NCBI RefSeq assembly: GCF_019312585.1
Contig: NZ_JAHWDP010000001.1
Span: 558,001 to 622,000 of the forward strand
DNA: 64,000 bases
DNA from: Halomarinibacterium sedimenti
GTDB taxonomy: Bacteria; Bacteroidota; Bacteroidia; Flavobacteriales; Flavobacteriaceae
Direction of reading: 5' to 3'
Shown: piece by piece, positions 7,594 through 15,249 of the stretch
Numbering within the stretch: position 1 is the stretch's first letter
Layout: every line of letters begins with the position of its first letter
The notes under the pieces: generated by a model
What the model saw: the letters and a program-made list of their open reading frames with translations, nothing else
The model's database searches: none
Told to the model about the DNA's origin: nothing
Translations under genes and position numbers: made by a program

Positions 7594-10500
7594 TTAGCCT
7601 ACAATGTTGATGATTTTACCTGGCACCACAATCACTTTTTTAGGTGTTCTGCCCTGTAATTGTTCCTGTGTTTTGTCATACGCCATGACCGCTTCTTCAA
7701 TTTGATCTGGGGTTAAATCCAACGGTAATTCTAACTTAAATCGCATCTTTCCGTTAAAGGATACCGGATATTCTTTGCTACTTTCTACCAAGTGCTTGGC
7801 ATCAAACGCGGGGAACGGCACTGTGGAAATACTTCCCTCGTTGCCTAATTTCTCCCAAAGTTCCTCAGCGATGTGTGGCGCGTAGGGCGAAATTAATACC
7901 GCCAATGGCTCCAACACCTCACGGCTGTTGCATTTTTGAGCGGTCAATTCGTTAACGGCAATCATAAAGGTGGAAACCGACGTATTAAAGCTGAAATTCT
8001 CGATATCCTCCTGTACTTTTTTTATGGTTTTATGCAACGTCTTTAAACTGTCTTTTGAAGCGGGATTTTCGGAAACAAAGAATTCTGAAACATCCCCCTG
8101 TCCCCCTTCAAAAGGGGAATGGTATAGTTTCCATAGCTTTTTAAGGAAACTGTGTACACCTGTAATCCCAGCTGTATTCCAAGGCTTGGCTTGCTCCAAC
8201 GGACCTAAAAACATCTCGTACATCCGTAAGGTATCGGCCCCATATTGTTCACAAATATTGTCTGGATTGACAACATTGTATTTGGATTTGGACATTTTTT
8301 CAACTTCGCGAGAAACTATAAATGAACCGTTATCTTCCTTAATAAAAATGGCATCTTTAAACTCAGGTCGCCGGTTTTTAAAGGCTTCAATGTCCAATTC
8401 ATTTTGAAGGTTAACAAATGAAACATCCGCAGGAATTGGGGTGAATTGATTCCTCGATGGAATTGATTCTCCAAGCATTAAACCGTGATGAAAACTAATT
8501 AAGTTTGAATATATTTCTTTAGTCTTATTGTTAAATTCAGAAATAAAAATTTCTTCCTTAATAGATCTTTTAATTATATCATCAGAAATAAAAATTGCTT
8601 TTTTCTTGCTAACTCCTTCATTATCCGAAATTCCATACTCCCATCTGTTTACAAATGCACTCTCCCCCAAAATCATTCCTTGGTTAATCAACTTCTTTAC
8701 AGGCTCGTCCACTTTAAAGTAGCCACGGTCGTGCATAAACTTGGTCCAAAAACGAGTGTATAACAAATGCCCTGTGGCATGTTCGCTTCCGCCCAGATAT
8801 AGATCCACATTCCCCCAATAGTCCAACGCTTCTTTAGAGGCAAAAACATCCTCATTGGTGGGGTCCATATAGCGAAACATATAGCAGCTACTGCCTGCCC
8901 AACCTGGCATGGTGTTTAATTCTAGCGGGAATACCGTTTTGTTATCAATTAAATCGTTGTGTACCACTTCTTTTTTAGTGGTATCCCACGCCCACACCTC
9001 AGCACGACCCAAAGGCGGTTCACCTTCTTCGGTGGGGAGGTATTTTTCTACTTCGGGAAGCGTAAGCGGTAAATGCTCTAAGCCAATCATTTGCGGCATT
9101 CCGTTTTTGTAATACACAGGAAACGGTTCCCCCCAATAGCGTTGACGGCTAAACACCGCATCCCGTAACCGGTAATTGATTTTTCCTTCGCCTTGACCCT
9201 TAGCTTCTAAGGCTTCAATCACTTTTTGAGTGGCTTCGGCATAATTCAATCCGTTGATAAAATCGCTATTGGCAATGATGGTATTTTCTTTATCCTCAAA
9301 AGGTTCTTCTGAAATGTCAACACCTTCAAAAATATTAGGAATGGGAATATTAAAATGTTTTGCAAAATTGTAATCGCGTTGGTCACCACAGGGCACTGCC
9401 ATCACCGCACCTGTTCCGTAGCCTGCCAGTACGTAATCCCCAATCCAAATAGGAATAGGTTTTCCCGTAAATGGATGCTCTGCATACGCTCCCGTAAACA
9501 CCCCCGAGATGGTTTTTACATCGGCCATACGTTCACGTTCACTTCGTTTTGCAGAAGCTTCTACATAGGCTTCAATTTCATCTTTCTGTTCTGGTGTGGT
9601 AATTTTTGAAACGAGATCATGCTCCGGAGCTAGGGTCATAAAACTCACCCCAAAAATGGTATCAGGTCGGGTGGTAAAGACTTCTATAGTGTGAGACTTC
9701 TCGACTGCGCTTGAAGTGACATTCGGAATTACGTTAAAAGTTACTGAAGCCCCTTTGGAACGGCCTATCCAATTGGTTTGTGAATCTTTTAAAGGTTGCG
9801 GCCAATCGATAGTCTCCAATCCGTCAAGCAATCGTTGAGCGTATGCCGTGATACGCATACTCCACTGCTTCATCTTTTTCCGAACCACGGGATAGCCTCC
9901 ACGTTCGGAAACACCATTCACAATCTCGTCATTTGCCAACACGGTACCTAACTGCGGACACCAATTTACTTCGGTTTCGGCGAGGTAGGTAAGTCTATAT
10001 TTTAATAAAATTTGTTGTTTTTCTTCTTCCGAAAAAGCATTCCAATCCTTAGCAGAAAATAGTTCAGTATCGCTATCGCAAACGGCATTTACTTTTGTGT
10101 TGCCTTCAGAGTCAAAAAGGGTTTTTAATTCCGAAATGGGCTTTGCTTTATCCTCGATTGTATCATACCAACTTTCAAATAACTGAATAAAAATCCACTG
10201 CGTCCATTTGTAATAGTTAGGATCACTGGTGCGTACTTCACGGCTCCAATCGAAGCTAAATCCTATTTTATCAAGTTGCTCGCGATAGCGGGCGATGTTT
10301 TCTTCGGTTGTTTTTTTGGGATGTTGCCCTGTTTGAATCGCATACTGCTCGGCAGGTAACCCAAAACTATCGTACCCCTGCGGATGCAACACATTAAATC
10401 CTTTGTGTCGTTTGTAACGTGCATAAATATCACTCGCAATATACCCTAGTGGGTGCCCCACGTGCAACCCAGCCCCAGAAGGATAGGGAAACATGTCCAA

Positions 10501-10608
10501 AACATAGTATTTTGGTCTTTCACTATTATTTTCGGCTTTAAAGGTTTGGTTTTCTGCCCAGTACTTTTGCCATTTGGCTTCGATATCGTTAAAATGATAT
10601 TTACTCAT
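7594..10608 (-). CDS. leuS: Leucyl-tRNA synthetase with insertions
   Basis: A 1004-residue class I aminoacyl-tRNA synthetase that charges tRNA-Leu with leucine. HVGH (the HIGH motif) is at residues 49-52 within PYPSGAGLHVGHPLGY, the editing-domain motif TTRPDTIFG is near residue 310, and KMSKS is at 771-775. It is longer than I expect for the family (usually below about 960). The extra length comes mainly from about 70 residues, Lys/Ile-rich, in the leucine-specific region (roughly 653-723), and from two short repeat-derived segments (about 293-305 and 830-840). The frame is intact, so the enzyme is probably functional. Confidence 0.96.
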   Translation of the reverse strand: MSKYHFNDIEAKWQKYWAENQTFKAENNSERPKYYVLDMFPYPSGAGLHVGHPLGYIASDIYARYKRHKGFNVLHPQGYDSFGLPAEQYAIQTGQHPKKTTEENIARYREQLDKIGFSFDWSREVRTSDPNYYKWTQWIFIQLFESWYDTIEDKAKPISELKTLFDSEGNTKVNAVCDSDTELFSAKDWNAFSEEEKQQILLKYRLTYLAETEVNWCPQLGTVLANDEIVNGVSERGGYPVVRKKMKQWSMRITAYAQRLLDGLETIDWPQPLKDSQTNWIGRSKGASVTFNVIPNVTSSAVEKSHTIEVFTTRPDTIFGVSFMTLAPEHDLVSKITTPEQKDEIEAYVEASAKRSERERMADVKTISGVFTGAYAEHPFTGKPIPIWIGDYVLAGYGTGAVMAVPCGDQRDYNFAKHFNIPIPNIFEGVDISEEPFEDKENTIIANSDFINGLNYAEATQKVIEALEAKGQGEGKINYRLRDAVFSRQRYWGEPFPVYYKNGMPQMIGLEHLPLTLPEVEKYLPTEEGEPPLGRAEVWAWDTTKKEVVHNDLIDNKTVFPLELNTMPGWAGSSCYMFRYMDPTNEDVFASKEALDYWGNVDLYLGGSEHATGHLLYTRFWTKFMHDRGYFKVDEPVKKLINQGMILGESAFVNRWEYGISDNEGVSKKKAIFISDDIIKRSIKEEIFISEFNNKTKEIYSNLISFHHGLMLGESIPSRNQFTPIPADVSFVNLQNELDIEAFKNRRPEFKDAIFIKEDNGSFIVSREVEKMSKSKYNVVNPDNICEQYGADTLRMYEMFLGPLEQAKPWNTAGITGVHSFLKKLWKLYHSPFEGGQGDVSEFFVSENPASKDSLKTLHKTIKKVQEDIENFSFNTSVSTFMIAVNELTAQKCNSREVLEPLAVLISPYAPHIAEELWEKLGNEGSISTVPFPAFDAKHLVESSKEYPVSFNGKMRFKLELPLDLTPDQIEEAVMAYDKTQEQLQGRTPKKVIVVPGKIINIVG
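8091..8120. repeat. Palindromic repeat inserted in the leuS frame
   Basis: CATCCCCCTGTCCCCC followed by TTCAAAAGGGGA contains the stem CCCCTT / AAGGGG. It translates in frame as SPFEGGQGDV, a peptide I recognise as the trace of a dispersed repeat found in many Bacteroidota proteins. It sits in the C-terminal anticodon-binding half of LeuS. Confidence 0.6.
9693..9730. repeat. Second repeat-like insertion in leuS
   Basis: The segment containing CTTCTCGACTGCGCTTGAAG and then TGACATTCGG resembles a widespread flavobacterial palindromic repeat (from memory). It lies in the variable stretch just before the editing-domain motif TTRPDTIFG and keeps the frame. Confidence 0.55.
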
Positions 10609-10631
10609 GCGTTCTGTTTCAAAAGGAAGCG

Positions 10632-10661
10632 CAAAATTACGCTTATTGTACGAAAGACAAA
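10632..10661 (-). promoter_or_regulatory. leuS promoter
   Basis: Minus-strand -33 TTTG (10661-10658) and -7 TAATTTTG (10639-10632) with an 18-base spacer. The leuS ATG follows 23 bases later. Confidence 0.65.
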
Positions 10662-10728
10662 AGTTTAAGCGTTAGTATTCATAGAACTAAAAAACCTTGT
10701 ATTTTTACACAACCAATTTTTAATATCT

Positions 10729-11607
10729 ATGTCCGCATCCTTTGAAAAGTATCAAAAACGCCGCTTGATTTCCTCGTATTTTTCGGTAGTGATAAGTATT
10801 TCGCTGGTGTTATTTTTATTAGGATTGTTGGGACTTTTGGTGTTAAATACCAAAAAAGTAGCCGATCATTTTAAGGAAAAAATTGCGTTGACAGTTTTTC
10901 TGAAAGATACCGCCAAACAAGTAGAAATTGACCAATTACAACAAAGTTTAGCCTTGGCTGAATATACCAAAAGCGCCACTTTTGTCTCTAAAGAACAAGC
11001 TGCCGAAGAACACAGTGCCACCATTGGAGAAAATTTTATGGAGTTTTTAGGGTACAATCCGCTTCAAAATAGCATAGATGTGTATTTATTAGCCGATTTT
11101 GTTTCTCCATCCAAATTGGAAGAAATTCAGACGGAAATTATGACCAAAGATTTTGTGGATGAAGTCACCTACGATAAACCCTTAATTGTTTTATTGAATG
11201 ATAACATCAAAAAAATAAGTTTTTGGGTCCTTGTGGTAAGTGCTATTTTTCTATTTATTGCGGTGTTGTTGATTAATAGTTCCATTCGGCTTTCGGTGTA
11301 TGCAAAACGCTTTACTATAAAAACCATGCAAATGGTAGGAGCTACCAAGGGTTTTATCCGTCGTCCTTTTATTTTAAAAAGCATGAAATTAGGGATTATT
11401 GGTTCCTTAGTTGCTATCGCAGGCATTGCAGGTGTGTTGTTTTATCTAGATAAGTACTTCCCAGAAATGCAGTTTATGCAAGACAAACTACTTATAGGCG
11501 GCTTGTTTCTTTTTGTGTTTTTAATGGGCTTAATTATTAGTTGGTTAAGCACTCATTTTGCCACACAACGCTTCCTTAATTTAAGAACTGACGAATTGTA
11601 TTATTAA
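10729..11607 (+). CDS. ftsX: Cell division protein FtsX
   Basis: A 292-residue FtsX, the membrane half of the FtsEX complex that transmits ATP hydrolysis to cell-wall hydrolases at the septum. It shows the expected topology: a short cytosolic N-terminus, a first membrane helix (about residues 22-43), a periplasmic domain of about 130 residues, then three helices at the C-terminus, with YAKRFTIKTMQMVGATKGFIRRPF between helices two and three. FtsE is not adjacent. It heads the run ftsX-DUF3098-uppP-truB, a gene order I know from flavobacteria. Confidence 0.93.
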   Translation: MSASFEKYQKRRLISSYFSVVISISLVLFLLGLLGLLVLNTKKVADHFKEKIALTVFLKDTAKQVEIDQLQQSLALAEYTKSATFVSKEQAAEEHSATIGENFMEFLGYNPLQNSIDVYLLADFVSPSKLEEIQTEIMTKDFVDEVTYDKPLIVLLNDNIKKISFWVLVVSAIFLFIAVLLINSSIRLSVYAKRFTIKTMQMVGATKGFIRRPFILKSMKLGIIGSLVAIAGIAGVLFYLDKYFPEMQFMQDKLLIGGLFLFVFLMGLIISWLSTHFATQRFLNLRTDELYY

Positions 11608-11644
11608 TTAAAATCTTACCTTGCAACCCTAATCTCTAAAAGCT

Positions 11645-11905
11645 ATGGGAGAAAAAAAACGAAAAGAACAAGCTCAGAATCAATCCTTTATTTTTGAAAG
11701 GGAGAATTATAAATTCATGCTTATTGGTGCTGCTTTTATCGCTTTAGGATTTATTTTAATGGCAGGGGGTGGAAGCGATGATCCTAATGTCTTTAATCCA
11801 GATATTTATAGCTGGCGACGCATTCGTCTGGCACCTGCACTTATTCTCATTGGATTTGGGTTTGAAGTCTACGCCATTTTACTGAATCCCAACAAAGAAA
11901 AATAA
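11645..11905 (+). CDS. DUF3098 small membrane protein
   Basis: An 86-residue protein of the DUF3098 family with two hydrophobic helices (about 27-42 and 62-78) and the connecting motif GGGSDDPNVFNPDIYSWRR. No biochemical role is known. It lies between ftsX (37 bases away) and uppP (6 bases away) on the same strand, which suggests a cell-envelope function by association only. Confidence 0.85.
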   Translation: MGEKKRKEQAQNQSFIFERENYKFMLIGAAFIALGFILMAGGGSDDPNVFNPDIYSWRRIRLAPALILIGFGFEVYAILLNPNKEK

Positions 11906-11911
11906 TTTTTC

Positions 11912-12703
11912 ATGGACGTACTCGATGCCGTCATTCTTGGGATTATTCAAGGTCTTACCGAATTTTTACCAGTATCCTCTAGCGGTCATTTAGAATTAGG
12001 GAAAGCTATTTTGGGAGACCAAATGGTGGCTGAAGAAAGCCTACTCTTTACCGTAGTACTTCATTTTGCGACGGCTTTAAGCACTTTGGTGGTTTTCCGA
12101 AAAGATGTTTGGGAAATTCTGTACGGACTCTTCCAATTTAAATGGAACCAAGAAATGCAATTTTCATTAAAAATCATCATTTCCATGGTTCCTGCGGTTA
12201 TTATTGGCTTACTATTTGAAGAACAATTGGAATCGCTTTTTGGAGGAAGTATTGCGTTTGTGGGCGCTATGCTTATCGTAACTGCTATACTGCTTTGGTT
12301 TGCCGATAAAGCTAAAAACACGGGTAAAAAAGTCACTTTTAAAGATGCTTTTATCATAGGTGTTTCTCAAGCGATTGCTATGCTTCCTGGAATTTCAAGA
12401 AGTGGTGCCACGATTTCAACATCAGTGTTATTAGGAAATGACAAAGGGAAAGCCGCACGATTTTCGTTTTTAATGGTAGTGCCGCTAATTTTTGGGAAAA
12501 TAGCCAAAGACATCATGAGTGGTGATCTTTCTATGGAAACTGCAAATCTTTCAACCTTAGGTATTGGTTTTATTGCTGCTTTTATTGCAGGTATCGCTGC
12601 TTGTACTTGGATGATTAAATTAGTAAGAAACAGTAAACTTAAATGGTTTGCTGTATATTGTTTTTTAGTAGGAATCATCGCCATAGTAGTAAGTTTTATC
12701 TAA
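11912..12703 (+). CDS. uppP: Undecaprenyl-diphosphatase
   Basis: A 263-residue UppP/BacA. This membrane enzyme dephosphorylates undecaprenyl pyrophosphate so the carrier lipid can be reused in peptidoglycan and O-antigen synthesis; overexpression classically gives bacitracin resistance. Both signature regions are present: EFLPVSSSGHLELG near residue 17 and LPGISRSGATIST near residue 156. Multiple membrane helices fit the family. The stop codon overlaps the truB start (TAATG). Confidence 0.95.
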   Translation: MDVLDAVILGIIQGLTEFLPVSSSGHLELGKAILGDQMVAEESLLFTVVLHFATALSTLVVFRKDVWEILYGLFQFKWNQEMQFSLKIIISMVPAVIIGLLFEEQLESLFGGSIAFVGAMLIVTAILLWFADKAKNTGKKVTFKDAFIIGVSQAIAMLPGISRSGATISTSVLLGNDKGKAARFSFLMVVPLIFGKIAKDIMSGDLSMETANLSTLGIGFIAAFIAGIAACTWMIKLVRNSKLKWFAVYCFLVGIIAIVVSFI

Positions 12704-13395
12704 TGACTGTTGAAGACTATAAAGAAGGACAGGTTTTGCTTATCGATAAGCCATTACAATGGACTTCGTTTCAGGTGGTGAATAAAGTACGATGGTTACT
12801 TCGGAAAGAATTTCAACTTAAAAAATTAAAAGTTGGCCACGCAGGTACGCTCGATCCTTTAGCCACAGGGCTGCTGATTTTGTGTACTGGTAAATTCACT
12901 AAAAAAATAGACTCCTACCAAGCCCAAGAAAAGGAATATACTGGGACCATTACCTTAGGCGCTACTACCCCAAGCTATGATTTGGAAACGGAGATTGACC
13001 AAACTTTTGATATTTCAAAAATCACAGACGCTCAAATACGCGAAGCGACCCAGCAATTTATAGGTGAAATAGAACAGCAGCCCCCTGTTTTTTCAGCATT
13101 AAAGAAAGACGGAAAACGGTTGTACGAATTCGCACGTGCGGGTGAAGATGTTGAAGTACCAAAACGAAAAATTACCATTTCAGCTTTTGAAATCACAACC
13201 ATTGAAATGCCAAATGTTTCATTTCGCGTGGTGTGTAGCAAAGGAACCTACATACGATCTTTAGCACATGATTTTGGGAAAGCCTTGCACAACGGCGCGC
13301 ACCTATCGGCATTGCGAAGAACCAAAATTGGTGGTTTTTCTGTAGAGGATGCTGTAAGCATCGAAAACTTTGAAAATTCCTTCAAAAACTCTTAA
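12703..13395 (+). CDS. truB: tRNA pseudouridine(55) synthase
   Basis: A 230-residue TruB that makes pseudouridine 55 in the T-loop of tRNAs. The catalytic aspartate is in GHAGTLDPLATG (around residue 49), and the family motifs KEYTGTITLG and GTYIRSLAHDFG are present. The start is the ATG in TAATG, overlapping the uppP stop by one base; an in-frame upstream extension lies wholly inside uppP and is rejected. The overlap implies translational coupling with uppP. Confidence 0.95.
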   Translation: MTVEDYKEGQVLLIDKPLQWTSFQVVNKVRWLLRKEFQLKKLKVGHAGTLDPLATGLLILCTGKFTKKIDSYQAQEKEYTGTITLGATTPSYDLETEIDQTFDISKITDAQIREATQQFIGEIEQQPPVFSALKKDGKRLYEFARAGEDVEVPKRKITISAFEITTIEMPNVSFRVVCSKGTYIRSLAHDFGKALHNGAHLSALRRTKIGGFSVEDAVSIENFENSFKNS

Positions 13396-13457
13396 AAAAA
13401 GCGTTAAACCTTCCTAATTCTTTAGTTTTTTAGCTTAAAAATTCTTCCATTTGTAGA

Positions 13458-14159
13458 ATGAATTTCAATTATTCATATCGAGCCTTTCTCATTTCCAGCC
13501 TTTTAGTGGGTAATTTGGTGTTGCTTTTGGTTAGCGTAAAGTTGAATAAAAAAGAACTTGCAGTAGAAAAAGAAATTCCTATTGAATACGAAGAACTACT
13601 CCCTATAGAGGAAGAAGAACTTGCTCTGGCTCTAGAGGTGGAAAGAATGAAAATTGAAACCAATAAAGCCTATAATGAAGCGGAGGAATTTATTGAAGAA
13701 CTAGAAAACGAACGCGAAGAATCTTTGGAAGAAGAAAATCTTGATGGGAATGAGGATTCGTTTGAAACTGGCAGAAATAAAATTGATTTAAGTAAGGCAG
13801 AAAACAAGCTAAAAGAGGTAAAAAAGAAATTAGCGACCTCTTCCAAAAAGAAACCGAAACCTAGTAACGGGGTAAGTCGTAAAACCACTATTAGTTACAG
13901 TTTAGTCAATCGCAAGGCCATGTATTTGCCCAACCCGGTATATACTTGCGATGCGGCTGGAAAAGTGGTGATTACCGTTGAAGTAAACGAATTAGGAAAA
14001 ATTACTCGAAAAGAATACAATGCCACCTTATCTACTACTACAAATGGCTGTTTAATCGATGCTGCGCTGGCCTATGCAGCGGAGACTCGTTTTAGTACCG
14101 ATGCTTCAAAAGATAGACAACTAGGAACTATTAGCTACCATTTTCCTGGACAGCAATAA
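13458..14159 (+). CDS. TonB-like protein with acidic coiled-coil linker
   Basis: A 233-residue protein. One N-terminal membrane helix (AFLISSLLVGNLVLLLV) is followed by a long, very acidic Glu/Asn-rich helical stretch (about residues 35-105), a short Lys-rich segment, and a C-terminal domain with YTCDAAGKVVITVEVNELGKI typical of energy-transducer TonB folds. The usual proline-rich spacer is missing, and no ExbB/ExbD genes are near. It may span the periplasm as a TonB-like transducer or act as an anchored structural protein. Family membership is inferred from the C-terminal domain. Confidence 0.65.
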   Translation: MNFNYSYRAFLISSLLVGNLVLLLVSVKLNKKELAVEKEIPIEYEELLPIEEEELALALEVERMKIETNKAYNEAEEFIEELENEREESLEEENLDGNEDSFETGRNKIDLSKAENKLKEVKKKLATSSKKKPKPSNGVSRKTTISYSLVNRKAMYLPNPVYTCDAAGKVVITVEVNELGKITRKEYNATLSTTTNGCLIDAALAYAAETRFSTDASKDRQLGTISYHFPGQQ

Positions 14160-14188
14160 TTTAGTACATTCACTACAAATACATAAAA

Positions 14189-14749
14189 ATGAAATCTCGA
14201 TGCTATTGGTGCGGTGTGGACCCACTGTATGTTGACTACCACGACAAAGAATGGGGTGTTCCCGTAAAGGATGACAAAACCCTTTTTGAATTTTTAACTT
14301 TGGAAACTTTTCAGGCGGGATTAAGCTGGATTACCGTGCTTCGGAAAAGGGAAAACTTCAGAAAGGCCTTTGATGCATTTGACTATAAAAAAATTGCTAC
14401 CTATTCTGACACCAAAATGGAAAATCTTTTAAAAGATGAAGGAATTATTCGGAATAAATTAAAGGTTAAAGCAGCTGTTACCAATGCACAAGCTTTTATG
14501 GAAGTTCAAAAAGAGTTTGGTAGTTTTAGCAACTATATTTGGGGATTTGTGGATGGAAAACCTATTAAAAATACTTGGGCTTCTAAACATGATATTCCTG
14601 CCAATACTCCTTTAAGCGATGCTATAAGTAAAGACTTAAAGAAACGTGGATTTAAATTTGTTGGGACAACAGTCGTTTATGCCCATATGCAAGCCACAGG
14701 CATAGTCAATGACCACCTAGTAGATTGTTTTAGATACAATGAAGTTTAA
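14189..14749 (+). CDS. tag: DNA-3-methyladenine glycosylase I
   Basis: A 186-residue Tag-type glycosylase that excises 3-methyladenine from alkylated DNA in the cytosol. The N-terminal zinc-site start RCYWCGVDPLYVDYHDKEWG and the segment FEFLTLETFQAGLSWITVL are characteristic. The expected C-terminal zinc ligands fit the region AHMQATGIVNDHLVDCF. It converges with the next gene so closely that the two stop codons overlap (TTTAA). Confidence 0.95.
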   Translation: MKSRCYWCGVDPLYVDYHDKEWGVPVKDDKTLFEFLTLETFQAGLSWITVLRKRENFRKAFDAFDYKKIATYSDTKMENLLKDEGIIRNKLKVKAAVTNAQAFMEVQKEFGSFSNYIWGFVDGKPIKNTWASKHDIPANTPLSDAISKDLKKRGFKFVGTTVVYAHMQATGIVNDHLVDCFRYNEV

Positions 14750-15090
14750 TTGGTACTAAGAGAAACCAAGTATTTATTGGTTACAAAATCTTCATTTAAT
14801 GCCTTAAGGGATTGCTTATAGCGATACAATACTTTACTAGTCACCAACTCTTTCGTTTCAAAAACTTTTTCATACCATTTCTTGGCACTTTTATAGTTGG
14901 ATTCAAAATAATGGGCGTTTGCTAAATCGAGATATACCTTTGGAGTACCGTACCCTTCCTTAATTACTTGCTCGTATACTTTGGTAATACTGATGTCTTT
15001 ATTTACATCAATAGTGGTTTCTTCTTGAGAAAGAAGAGTGCCAGAAATTAAGAGGCAAAATGTGATTAATATTGAGGGCCATAGTTTCAT
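14746..15090 (-). CDS. Secreted TPR-like small protein
   Basis: A 114-residue protein with a signal peptide (KLWPSILITFCLLISGTLLS, cleaved after the SQ region). The remainder reads like one to two tetratricopeptide helices: EQVIKEGYGTPKVYLDLANAHYFESNYKSAKKWYEKVF. This resembles the N-terminal TPR section of larger flavobacterial OmpA-family proteins, but the OmpA part is missing. It could be a free-standing periplasmic adaptor or a truncated paralogue. Convergent with tag; no functional partner is visible. Confidence 0.6.
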   Translation of the reverse strand: MKLWPSILITFCLLISGTLLSQEETTIDVNKDISITKVYEQVIKEGYGTPKVYLDLANAHYFESNYKSAKKWYEKVFETKELVTSKVLYRYKQSLKALNEDFVTNKYLVSLSTN

Positions 15091-15198
15091 AAGTTCAAAT
15101 TTGGGAAAATTCTGATGCTAATTTGCTGATTTAAAGGCAAAAAAACAAATTAAATCGTCAAAAAGCGATTCAAAAATGAATACACTATTGCCTTAAAC

Positions 15199-15223
15199 AA
15201 AAAACACCGTTTATAAAACGGTG
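15199..15223 (-). terminator. Terminator of the arginine deiminase gene
   Basis: Perfect 8-bp stem CACCGTTT / AAACGGTG with a three-base loop. The A-run at 15199-15204 is a T-run on the minus strand, after the stop of the deiminase gene. Confidence 0.8.
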
Positions 15224-15249
15224 GTCTTTTGTAAATATTTTAACGGGTT

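Noticed and set aside
8440-8650. Intein or second gene inside leuS
   Set aside because: No splice-junction residues (Cys/Ser at start, HN at end) and far too short; it looks like an insertion in a variable loop.
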